From Synechococcus sp. HK01-R (lineage in GTDB: Bacteria; Cyanobacteriota; Cyanobacteriia; PCC-6307; Cyanobiaceae): a DNA stretch of 64,000 nt. The stretch is taken from positions 496,001 to 560,000 of the forward strand of contig NZ_CP059059.1 of the NCBI RefSeq assembly GCF_014217855.1, read 5' to 3'. The position numbers and the translations under genes are program-made. This document shows positions 29,132 through 37,145 of this stretch, in pieces. The notes under the pieces are model-generated. The model did not search any database, had not been told where the DNA came from, and was given only the letters and a program-made list of their open reading frames with translations. Position 1 is the first letter of the stretch; each line of letters opens with the position of its first letter.

Positions 29132-30256
29132 ATGGCCGACGATCCCGTCGTGATCCTGGGAGGGGGACTGATGGGGCTGGCGGTGGCCCATCAGCTGGCC
29201 CGCCGCGGCCGTCAGGTGACCGTGCTGAGCCGCCGCCGCAGCGAAGCGGCTGGATTCGTGGCCGCCGGCATGCTGGCCCCCCATGCCGAGGGCCTGAGCG
29301 GCACCCAGCTGCGTTTCGGGCAGATCAGCCTGGAGCGGGCCCCAGGGTGGGTCGCCCAGATCGAGGCCGACAGCGGCCTGCCCTGCGGCCTGCGCTCCAG
29401 CGGGATCGTGGTGCCGTTCCAAGGTGCAACGGAACGGGACCGATACCCCACCGCAGCCTGGGGGCAGCCCCTGAACCGCGCCCAGCTCGAGCGGGAGCTA
29501 CCGGGCCTGGCCCCGCAATGGAGCACAGGACTGCTCTTTGCTCAGGACGGCCAGATCGACAATCGCCGCCTGCTGATGCGGGCCCTCGAAAGCGCTTGCG
29601 CCGACCGCGGCGTGCGCTTCCAGGAGGGCTTAGAGGTCCTGGCCCTCGAACAGGACGGCAAACACCTGCAAGGAGCACGAGTCCGTAACGCAGAAGGAAC
29701 GGAATACACACTGGATTGTTCAACGGCCGTGCTCTGCAGTGGCGCATGGAGCGCCCGACTGCTCTCCGCCCTCCCGGTGTTTCCCGTGAAAGGGCAAATG
29801 CTGTCCCTCCAGGCCCCTCGGGGCGCCCTCAAGCGGGTGATCTTCGGCCCCGGCACTTACCTGGTGCCCCGCGAGGACGGACTGGTGGTGGTCGGCGCCA
29901 CCTCCGAACCCGAAGCCGGCTTTGACGAAGGTCTCACCCCCCAGGGACAGCGGACCCTGCAGGACGGCATCGCCTCCCTGCTGCCGCAAGCCATGGACTG
30001 GCCACCGATGGAACGCTGGTGGGGATTCCGACCCTGCACCCCCGACGAGGGCCCGCTGCTGGGGGCAAGCCCGATCACGGGGCTCTGGCTGGCCTGCGGC
30101 CATCACCGCAACGGGGTGCTGATGGCGGGCCTGACCGCAGAGCTGGTGGCGGATGCCGTGCAACAGGAATCCCCCAGCCAGCTCAATGGTGAGCTGCTGG
30201 GGGACTTTCGCTGGGACCGGTTTGAAGTCGGGGCTCTCAGCAAGAACCCTGACTGA
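29132..30256 (+). CDS. thiO: Glycine oxidase-type FAD amine oxidase (ThiO)
   Basis: 374 residues. Oxidises glycine to dehydroglycine/glyoxylate for thiazole synthesis in thiamine production. FAD motif GGGLMGLAVAHQLARRGRQVTVLSRR (about 8-33), then AAGMLAPHAEG, VLCSGAWS, PVFPVKGQMLSL, YLVPREDGLVVVGATSEPEAGFD and the C-terminal WGFRPCTPDEGPLLG ... GHHRNGVLMA, all typical of the DadA/ThiO family. In some cyanobacteria ThiO is fused with ThiG; here it stands alone. Its stop is 9 bases from the convergent ndk stop. Confidence 0.9.
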   Translation: MADDPVVILGGGLMGLAVAHQLARRGRQVTVLSRRRSEAAGFVAAGMLAPHAEGLSGTQLRFGQISLERAPGWVAQIEADSGLPCGLRSSGIVVPFQGATERDRYPTAAWGQPLNRAQLERELPGLAPQWSTGLLFAQDGQIDNRRLLMRALESACADRGVRFQEGLEVLALEQDGKHLQGARVRNAEGTEYTLDCSTAVLCSGAWSARLLSALPVFPVKGQMLSLQAPRGALKRVIFGPGTYLVPREDGLVVVGATSEPEAGFDEGLTPQGQRTLQDGIASLLPQAMDWPPMERWWGFRPCTPDEGPLLGASPITGLWLACGHHRNGVLMAGLTAELVADAVQQESPSQLNGELLGDFRWDRFEVGALSKNPD

Positions 30257-30265
30257 TCGGAAGGA

Positions 30266-30724
30266 TCAGCCCTCGGTGCGCCAGCCCTGATCCGAAGGGG
30301 TCCAGTCGCTCAGCTCGGAAGCCTGGAACCAGAGACCGATCTCGAACTGGGCCGTTTCCGGGGCATCGGATCCATGGATCACATTGCGACCGATATTGAT
30401 CGCCAAATCACCGCGGATGGTGCCGGGCTCGGCCTCCAGGGGCTTGGTCGCACCAATCAGCTTGCGAGCGCTGGCGATCACACCGTCACCCTCCCAGACC
30501 ATCGCCACCACAGGGCCGGACGTGATGAACTCGACCAGGCCGGCGAAGAAGGGGCGCTCCTTATGCACTCCATAGTGCTGCTCTGCCAGCTCCCGGCTGG
30601 GGGTGAGCTGCTTGAGCCCCACCAGCTTGAAACCCTTGCGCTCGAAACGGCCAAGGATCTCGCCAACGAGACCACGCTGGACGCCATCGGGCTTGATGGC
30701 AATGAAGGTGCGTTCGGCAGCCAT
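30266..30724 (-). CDS. ndk: Nucleoside diphosphate kinase
   Basis: Balances NTP pools by phosphoryl transfer through a phospho-histidine. 152 residues from ATG 30724 ([21 protein letters not shown]). The active-site histidine is in [11 protein letters not shown]; the loop [18 protein letters not shown] is also diagnostic. An in-frame extension to 30793 is not conserved-looking. The C-terminal [19 protein letters not shown] matches the usual Trp-containing end. Confidence 0.97.
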   Translation of the reverse strand: MAAERTFIAIKPDGVQRGLVGEILGRFERKGFKLVGLKQLTPSRELAEQHYGVHKERPFFAGLVEFITSGPVVAMVWEGDGVIASARKLIGATKPLEAEPGTIRGDLAINIGRNVIHGSDAPETAQFEIGLWFQASELSDWTPSDQGWRTEG

Positions 30725-30838
30725 GAGTAGGAGAAAAACCGCGGTCATCGTCCGTGGCCGACGGCCCGCTTGGCAAGCAAGCCTGCTGCCCAAAGCTGAA
30801 GCTCGTGACCGAGCTGCCTAGATTCCGAGTCTTAAACT

Positions 30839-32767
30839 GTGGCGGAAGCATCGATGCTCAGTGCTCCCTCTGGCACCGACGGCACATGGACTGCCCAGGC
30901 AGGCGCCAGTGTCTATGGGCTCGATCGCTGGGGGGATCCCTACTTCTCCACGAATGCCAGGGGGCATGTGTCTGTGCAACCCAGGGGGGATCGCGGCGGC
31001 AGCATCGACCTGGTGGATCTCGTCACGGGCATGCGGGACCGCGATTTGGCTCTCCCCCTCCTGATCCGCTTCGATGACATTCTTGAAGACCGCCTGGAGC
31101 GACTCCACGCCGCCTTTGACCGCGCCATCGCCCACTACGGGTTCAGAGGTCGTTATCAGGGGGTGTTTCCGGTCAAATGCAACCAACAACGCCATGTGGT
31201 CGAGCAGCTCGTCGAGAGCGGCCAACGCTGGCATTTCGGCCTAGAGGCCGGCAGCAAGGCCGAACTGCTGATCGCACTCTCACTTCTCGAAGACCCGGAC
31301 GCCCTGCTGATCTGCAACGGCTACAAAGATCAGCGCTACATCGAAACCGCCATCCTGGCGAGACGCCTCGGTCGTCAACCCGTGGTGGTGATCGAACAGC
31401 CCGAAGAGGTCAATCGCATCATCAAAGCCAGTCGTGATTTAGGTGCAGCGCCCCTAATCGGAATCAGGGCTCGGCTGTCCACTCGCAGCACGGGACGTTG
31501 GGGGAGTTCCGTCGGCGATCGCGCCAAATTCGGGTTGTCCATCCCAGAACTACTGGACACCGTTCGAGCGCTTGAGGAGGCCGACCTACTCAGCGAACTA
31601 CGCCTACTCCACTTCCATATCGGCAGTCAGATCAATGACATTGCCGTTTTGAAGGATGCACTGCAAGAAGCTGGGCAGATCTATGTGGAGCTCCATCGTC
31701 TGGGTGCTCCGATGGGCTACTTAGATGTAGGCGGTGGACTAGGTATCGACTACGACGGGAGTCGCAGTGCCACCGCTGCCTCCACGAACTATTCCCTTCA
31801 GAACTACGCCAATGATGTAGTGGCGACAGTGCGGGAATGCTGCGAACCCTGCAACGTGCCTGTGCCGACTCTCGTCAGCGAAAGCGGACGAGCTCTGGCC
31901 AGCCATTTCAGTGTGCTGGTCTTCGATGTTCTCGGAGCGGGCACAGCTCCTGATCACGCGCCATCCGCTGCTGAAGATGACCCGCTGATTGTGCGCAACC
32001 TGCAGGAGACCCTCAACAACATCAACCAAAGCAACCTGCAGGAAGCCTGGAATGATGCGCTCAAATTTAAGGACGATGCACTCAGCGCCTTCCGGCTGGG
32101 CTATCTCAATCTTCCCGATCGAGCACGGGCCGAACAGCTCGCATGGGCTTGCGCCCGCAAGATCGCATCGCTCATCCCCCCGGAACACTGCCCTGAGGAT
32201 CTGCGCAACCTCAAGGCCAGCCTGGCCACCACTTATTACGCCAATTTCTCTGTTTTCCGGTCCGCCCCAGACACCTGGGCCATCGATCAACTCTTCCCGG
32301 TGATGCCGATTCATCGCCTGGACGAAGAACCAGATCAACTCGGCAACATTGCTGACCTCACCTGCGATTCAGATGGGAAGCTCGCCCGCTTCATTCATGA
32401 TGGCAAGAGCAAAGCACTGCTCGAGCTCCACCAGCCCAAACCTGGCGAGCCCTACCTGGTTGGCCTCTTTCTCGCCGGTGCCTACCAGGAAGTGATGGGC
32501 AATCTGCACAATCTCTTCGGCAGCACCAACGCGGTGCACATCCGACTGGCCCCTGGTGGTGGCTACCGGGTTGACCATGTCGTGCAAGGAGACACGAACG
32601 CCGATGTGCTCCAGGCGATGGAACACAATCCCGAGCTGATGCTCGAACGTCTTCGCCTGGCCAGCGAACAGGCCATCAGTGATGGGCGACTCTCCGTCAG
32701 CGATGCCCGTCGTCTCATGAGCCACGTGACCACCAGTCTTCGCCAAACCACCTATCTGCAGGAATGA
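30839..32767 (+). CDS. speA: Biosynthetic arginine decarboxylase
   Basis: Decarboxylates arginine to agmatine, the start of polyamine synthesis. 642 residues, usual for SpeA. The start is GTG 30839; ATG 30854 is a close alternative, and neither has a clear ribosome binding site. PLP lysine in GVFPVKCNQQRHVVEQL (about 110-125), AGSKAELLIALSLL, LLICNGYKDQRYI, FHIGSQINDI, YLDVGGGLGIDYDG and VSESGRALASH are family hallmarks; the C-terminal part ends with the helical SDARRLMSHVTTSLRQTTYLQE. Divergent from ndk with 114 bases between. Confidence 0.96.
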   Translation: MAEASMLSAPSGTDGTWTAQAGASVYGLDRWGDPYFSTNARGHVSVQPRGDRGGSIDLVDLVTGMRDRDLALPLLIRFDDILEDRLERLHAAFDRAIAHYGFRGRYQGVFPVKCNQQRHVVEQLVESGQRWHFGLEAGSKAELLIALSLLEDPDALLICNGYKDQRYIETAILARRLGRQPVVVIEQPEEVNRIIKASRDLGAAPLIGIRARLSTRSTGRWGSSVGDRAKFGLSIPELLDTVRALEEADLLSELRLLHFHIGSQINDIAVLKDALQEAGQIYVELHRLGAPMGYLDVGGGLGIDYDGSRSATAASTNYSLQNYANDVVATVRECCEPCNVPVPTLVSESGRALASHFSVLVFDVLGAGTAPDHAPSAAEDDPLIVRNLQETLNNINQSNLQEAWNDALKFKDDALSAFRLGYLNLPDRARAEQLAWACARKIASLIPPEHCPEDLRNLKASLATTYYANFSVFRSAPDTWAIDQLFPVMPIHRLDEEPDQLGNIADLTCDSDGKLARFIHDGKSKALLELHQPKPGEPYLVGLFLAGAYQEVMGNLHNLFGSTNAVHIRLAPGGGYRVDHVVQGDTNADVLQAMEHNPELMLERLRLASEQAISDGRLSVSDARRLMSHVTTSLRQTTYLQE

Positions 32768-32770
32768 GCC

Positions 32771-33240
32771 TCAACCCTCACCCTCTAACAGGCCTCGTTT
32801 GATCAGAGGCTGGGCATCGACAAGGCGCAACTGTCCGTCCTCTTTAACGACGGTGCCTCGACTCCTCAACTTGCTCAGCGTCCTCGACGCCGTTTCATGA
32901 GCCAATCCAGCAAGAAGCGCGATTTCTTTCTGCGCCAAGGGCGGAATCAAAGCCAGGGGATCTTTGGATCCAGAGGATTTCCGAGTAAGTAGGCCAAAGG
33001 ATCGAGCAACTGTGTTGTGGCGTCGGCACTCTGCAGAGCGAAGCGCTGATTCAGATCCCGCAGTCGACTGGCCTCCAATCGAGCGAGAGCAAGGGCGAAT
33101 CGCCACCTAGCGCGGATCCTTGAGGCCCTCCACGCACTGGTCAACATGAATCGCTTCAGTTGGGAACGCAACTGCCAACAGCTCTCCCAGGGGCCACAAC
33201 CTTGAGGCAGGGCGGCTCGGTTGTTGCAAACACTTCACTT
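32771..33240 (-). pseudogene. Remnant of a Crp/Fnr family transcription regulator
   Basis: Two adjacent reading frames together give a Crp/Fnr C-terminus. One carries the dimerisation helix (ARLEASRLRDLNQRFALQSADA) and the next, after a shift near 33018-33028, carries RRHNTVARSFGLLTRK, then PLAQKEIALLAGLAHETASRTLSKL, the winged helix-turn-helix, and RGTVVKEDGQLRLVD. Upstream, a third frame at about 33130-33230 reads LGELLAVAFPTEAIHVDQCVE, like the end of a cNMP-binding beta-barrel, implying another shift. No N-terminal sensory domain is found. It directly follows speA on the other strand. Base composition is more AT-rich than nearby genes, as expected for decay. Confidence 0.65.
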
Positions 33241-33461
33241 GCTCTGTAACGCAACTAACACTTGGGCGGATTTGAACAAGCCATAAAACTCAGCCTTAAG
33301 GAGCGTCTACAAAACCTGAAGCTGGTGGCGAGTCTTGCGACCTTCCTCAAAAACCTGGCTCCCTCGACAGCGTCTTTGCAGTAGGCAACAGCCTTAAGAG
33401 CAGTCCCCTTGGGGAGAAGATGGTGGCTGCCCTACAGGCTAACAGCCACTTCAGAGCCTAA
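33241..33461 (+). other. Intergenic stretch upstream of the Coq4-like gene
   Basis: About 220 bases without a supported gene, more AT-rich than surroundings. It holds decayed sequence beyond the Crp/Fnr remnant and a CCCCTTGGGG self-complementary decamer about 60 bases before the Coq4-like start. No clear promoter or terminator is seen. Confidence 0.4.
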
Positions 33462-33944
33462 ATGGATGAGCGCTGGCGCCCGCAGCCGATCGATCTGAAC
33501 GTTCTGAAGACCCTGCCTGAGGGCAGCCTCGGTCGCATCTACGCCGACCAACTGATCAGCCAGGGAATCACCCCCGACAGCTTGATCGATCCATCCCCAG
33601 TGACCACCGCGCAGGATTTCGTGGTGCACCGACTCAAAGAAACCCACGACATCGTGCACGTCCTGACTGGCTTCGGGATCGATGGGGCCAGTGAACTGAG
33701 GCTCCAGGGGTTCAACCTTGCGCAGAATCGCTCACCCATTGCCGTGATGCTGATCTTCGGCGGGATGCTTTCAGCCCTTCAGAACGACGAACCTCTCGCC
33801 CCGATGCTGCGAGCCTTGGCGCAGGGCTTTCAGATGGGACTTGATGCGGAGCTGGTCATTGCTCGAAAACTCGAAGATGGTTGGGATCGGCCCCTGAGCG
33901 ACTGGCGAAGAGAACTGAAACTTCCCGTCGAGTCCGAGCCATGA
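33462..33944 (+). CDS. Coq4-like protein
   Basis: 160 residues. The core matches the Coq4 family: LKTLPEGSLGRIYADQLISQGI, then RLKETHDIVHVLTGFGIDGASELRLQGFNLAQNRSP and a C-terminal helix LRALAQGFQMGLDAELVIARKLEDGWDRPLSDWRREL. The HDxxH motif (HDIVH) that binds metal/quinone head-groups in Coq4 is present. Coq4 organises or catalyses a step in ubiquinone synthesis in eukaryotes; cyanobacteria make plastoquinone, so the role here is inferred to be in prenyl-quinone or lipid handling. Convergent with alaS. Confidence 0.85.
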   Translation: MDERWRPQPIDLNVLKTLPEGSLGRIYADQLISQGITPDSLIDPSPVTTAQDFVVHRLKETHDIVHVLTGFGIDGASELRLQGFNLAQNRSPIAVMLIFGGMLSALQNDEPLAPMLRALAQGFQMGLDAELVIARKLEDGWDRPLSDWRRELKLPVESEP

Positions 33945-33999
33945 CCAAGACGCTGGGGAGCAATGAGCTCTACAGCGCCAACAGGGTTGAGCCATGGAC

Positions 34000-36678
34000 T
34001 CATGACAACGCTGCATGCAGCTCCTCCCGGGCCGCGGCCAACGCTGCATCCAATGCAGCACCATCACGCCCTCCGGCCTGGGCCAGGTTGGGGCGGCCGC
34101 CACCGCCGCCACCGCAGACCTTGGCGATTCCACCAATGAACTTGCCGGCCTGGAGCTTGGCGGCAATCACCCCCTTACCAAAGGCTGCCACCAGAATCAC
34201 CTTGCCTTGATCAGCTGGATCCGGCAGGCCTCCAAGCACCACGGCAGCCCCATCGCCGAGCTGATCGGCCAGGCTCTGGGCCGCCCCTTGTAGGCCGGCA
34301 CCGTCCACACCATCCAAGCGTTCCACCAGCAGCTGGAAGCCAGCCAAAGCCGTGGCCTTGCCTGCCAGTGCCGCCGACTTGGCCACGGCCAACTCCGCCT
34401 GAGCCGCTGACAGCGCCTTCCCCGTGGCCTTGAGTTCCTCCTGTAGCGCGATCACCCGTTCCACGATCTCGCCGGGCTGGGCCTTGAAGCGCTCACCCAG
34501 CTGTTTCACTACCGCATCGCGCTCATTGAGATACGCCAGCACCGCCGGGCCGGCCACGGCCTCGATGCGGCGGATGCCGGCAGCCACGCCGCTCTCGCTC
34601 ACGATCTTGAACAGACCGATCTCAGCGGTATTGGCCACATGGGTCCCTCCGCAGAGCTCCATCGACACCCCCGGGACATCGACGACGCGCACGACATCGG
34701 CATACTTCTCGCCGAACATCGCCACGGCACCGGCGGCCTTGGCTTTCTCGATCGCCATCTCCTGCACCTCAAGCCGGTGGGCCTCGCTGATCCAGCCATT
34801 GATCAAGGTCTCGATCTGCTCGAGCTCCGCCCCAGTCACCGCCCGAGGGCAGTGGAAATCGAAACGCAAGCGCTCGAAATCCACCAGGGATCCAGCCTGG
34901 CCAATTCCGGGATCCACCACCTGCTTCAGCGCAGCCTGCAACAGATGCGTGGCCGTGTGATTGGCCTGGGCCCGGCGCCGACAGGCGCGATCCACCTGAC
35001 CATGCACCACAGCACCAACGCTGAGGCTGCCGCGCTCCACACGGCCGCTGTGCACGAACACACTGCGGTTCCGCGACACAGCGTCGATCGCCACGATCAG
35101 TCCGTTGCCGTCGGCGCCGTCTCCGGCCAGTACGCCACGGTCTCCCACCTGGCCGCCACCCTCGCCATAGAAGGGCGTGGTGTCGAGCACCACCTGCACC
35201 GCATCACCGGCCACAGCGGTTTGGGCGGGCTCGCCGTTCACCACCAGCGCCTGCACGCTGCTGCTGTGTTCCAAAAGCTCATAGCCCCGGAAGCTTGTGG
35301 CATCGAGTTCAGCCGCCACCTGATCGATCGCATCCTGAAGGGTGAGATCGATGCTCACGGCTGCCGCCTTGGCCCGCTGACGCTGGGCCTCCATAGCCGC
35401 CTCGAACCCCTCAAGATCCACCCTGAGGCCATGCTCCTCGGCAATCTCCTCGGTGAGTTCGAGTGGAAAGCCATAGGTGTCGTAGAGCTCGAAGGCCTGC
35501 TCGCCTGAGATCTGCTTGGGCTTAGCCGCAAGCACATCCGCCAGCAGCTTTTCGCCGCGCTCGAGGGTTTCAAGAAAGCGGGCTTCCTCGCGCTGAAGTT
35601 CGGCAAGGATCACCTCCTTGCGCTCAATCAATTGGGGATGCACCGCCTGCATCAAAGCAATCGACGCCTCACCCATCGCCGTCAGGAAAGGCTTGTCGAT
35701 CCCCAGGAGGCGTCCATGCCGCACCACCCGGCGCAGCAGGCGACGCAGGATGTAGCCGCGGCCAAGGTTGCTGGCGGTCACGCCATCGCAGATGAGCTGA
35801 GTCACGGCTCGGCTGTGGTCACCGATCACTTTCAGGCTCGTCTTGCCCTTGTCATCCAGGGCCTTGTAATCAACTCCTGCAAGAGCAGCCGCCGTTTCGA
35901 TCAGCGGATAGATGAGGTCGGTCTCGTAGTTGTTGGGCACCCCCTGGAGGATCTGGGCCATCCGCTCGAGGCCCATGCCGGTATCGATGTTGCGATTGGC
36001 AAGCGGGGTGAGGGTGCCCTCCGCATCGCGGTTGTACTGCATGAACACCAAGTTGTAGAACTCGATGAACCGGGAGTCGTCTTCGAGATCGATTCCCTCA
36101 TCACCAAGGTCGGGCTTGAAGTCGTAATAGATCTCCGAACAGGGGCCACAGGGGCCGGTCGGCCCAGATGCCCAGAAGTTATCGGCCTCATCCATGCGAA
36201 TGATCCGCTTGGGGTTGACCCCCACCACGTCACGCCAGATCACCTCGGCTTCGTCGTCCTCACGGAACACACTCACCACGAGATTCTTCGGATCCAATCC
36301 GAACACCCCGGTGCTCAACTCCCAGGCCCACTCAATCGCCTGCTGCTTGAAATAGTCCCCGAACGAGAAATTGCCGAGCATCTCGAAAAAGGTGTGGTGC
36401 CGCGCCGTGCGACCCACGTTTTCGATGTCATTGGTGCGAATGCACTTCTGTGAACTGGTCGCACAGGGTGCCGGCCGCTCCTGCTGGCCGAGGAAGACCG
36501 GCTTGAACGGCAACATGCCGGCGATCGTGAGCAACACCGTGGGGTCCTCTGGCACCAGGGAGGCACTCGCCATGCGTGCATGCCCCCGCTGCTCAAAGAA
36601 GCTGAGGAAGGCCTCGCGAATCTGCGCACCGCTGCGGGGACGTGCTTCCTGCGGACGCGACGATCGTGCAACAGCCAT
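34000..36678 (-). CDS. alaS: Alanyl-tRNA synthetase
   Basis: Charges tRNA(Ala) and edits mischarged Ser/Gly. 892 residues from ATG 36678. Class II catalytic domain (GAQIREAFLSFFEQRGHARMASASLVPEDPTVL, TSSQKCIRTNDIENVG), editing domain with HxxxH in ANHTATHLLQAAL (near residue 568) and the third ligand region MELCGGTHVANTAEIG, then the C-terminal C-Ala dimerisation domain ending in CGGGGGGRPNLAQAGG, the conserved glycine cluster. An in-frame start at 36735 adds 19 unconserved residues. Divergent from the next gene by 35 bases. Confidence 0.97.
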   Translation of the reverse strand: MAVARSSRPQEARPRSGAQIREAFLSFFEQRGHARMASASLVPEDPTVLLTIAGMLPFKPVFLGQQERPAPCATSSQKCIRTNDIENVGRTARHHTFFEMLGNFSFGDYFKQQAIEWAWELSTGVFGLDPKNLVVSVFREDDEAEVIWRDVVGVNPKRIIRMDEADNFWASGPTGPCGPCSEIYYDFKPDLGDEGIDLEDDSRFIEFYNLVFMQYNRDAEGTLTPLANRNIDTGMGLERMAQILQGVPNNYETDLIYPLIETAAALAGVDYKALDDKGKTSLKVIGDHSRAVTQLICDGVTASNLGRGYILRRLLRRVVRHGRLLGIDKPFLTAMGEASIALMQAVHPQLIERKEVILAELQREEARFLETLERGEKLLADVLAAKPKQISGEQAFELYDTYGFPLELTEEIAEEHGLRVDLEGFEAAMEAQRQRAKAAAVSIDLTLQDAIDQVAAELDATSFRGYELLEHSSSVQALVVNGEPAQTAVAGDAVQVVLDTTPFYGEGGGQVGDRGVLAGDGADGNGLIVAIDAVSRNRSVFVHSGRVERGSLSVGAVVHGQVDRACRRRAQANHTATHLLQAALKQVVDPGIGQAGSLVDFERLRFDFHCPRAVTGAELEQIETLINGWISEAHRLEVQEMAIEKAKAAGAVAMFGEKYADVVRVVDVPGVSMELCGGTHVANTAEIGLFKIVSESGVAAGIRRIEAVAGPAVLAYLNERDAVVKQLGERFKAQPGEIVERVIALQEELKATGKALSAAQAELAVAKSAALAGKATALAGFQLLVERLDGVDGAGLQGAAQSLADQLGDGAAVVLGGLPDPADQGKVILVAAFGKGVIAAKLQAGKFIGGIAKVCGGGGGGRPNLAQAGGRDGAALDAALAAAREELHAALS

Positions 36679-36713
36679 GGCGGTTTCGGGCTTGAGGAGC
36701 AGGGCCAGCAGCC

Positions 36714-37145
36714 ATGATCGCCCCTGAGCCGCCACTCACCTTGGCCGCCCCACCCACCTCCACCAAGGCACCGGACCCGGACAGCCGTGCTCAGCTGCGG
36801 CTGCGCTCCATGGGCTGGGCGCTGCTCGCGGGACTCTGTGCCGGGTTGATCGGCCTACCCCTCGGGGTGGAACAGGCCGTCCGCGCCACCGGCTGCGGGC
36901 TCTTCTATGGACTGCTGGCCTTCCATCTCGAACGGGTGGACCCGGAGGATTCACACCTGCAGGCCGGGCTTGTTGGCGCGATCTGCGGTGTGCGCAGCCT
37001 GGGGATGGCCCTGCCCTCTCCAATGGGGGGTCTGGACGCCCTGGCATCATTAGGAGAGGAACTCCTTCTGGCGTGGTTGCCGTTGATCGGCAGCGCACTC
37101 CTGCTCCACGGCACCCATCGCATGTTGTCTGCGTCGCGGCCATGA
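36714..37145 (+). CDS. Small membrane protein upstream of the SNF2 helicase
   Basis: 143 residues. After a Pro/Asp-rich N-terminus come hydrophobic segments: about 33-50 (MGWALLAGLCAGLIGLPLG), about 57-70 (ATGCGLFYGLLAFHL) and about 115-132 (LLLAWLPLIGSALLLHG). Gly/Ala-rich helices suggest a polytopic membrane protein. Family unknown. Its TGA overlaps the ATG of the SNF2 gene (ATGA), so the two are translationally coupled although a functional link is not obvious. Confidence 0.72.
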   Translation: MIAPEPPLTLAAPPTSTKAPDPDSRAQLRLRSMGWALLAGLCAGLIGLPLGVEQAVRATGCGLFYGLLAFHLERVDPEDSHLQAGLVGAICGVRSLGMALPSPMGGLDALASLGEELLLAWLPLIGSALLLHGTHRMLSASRP

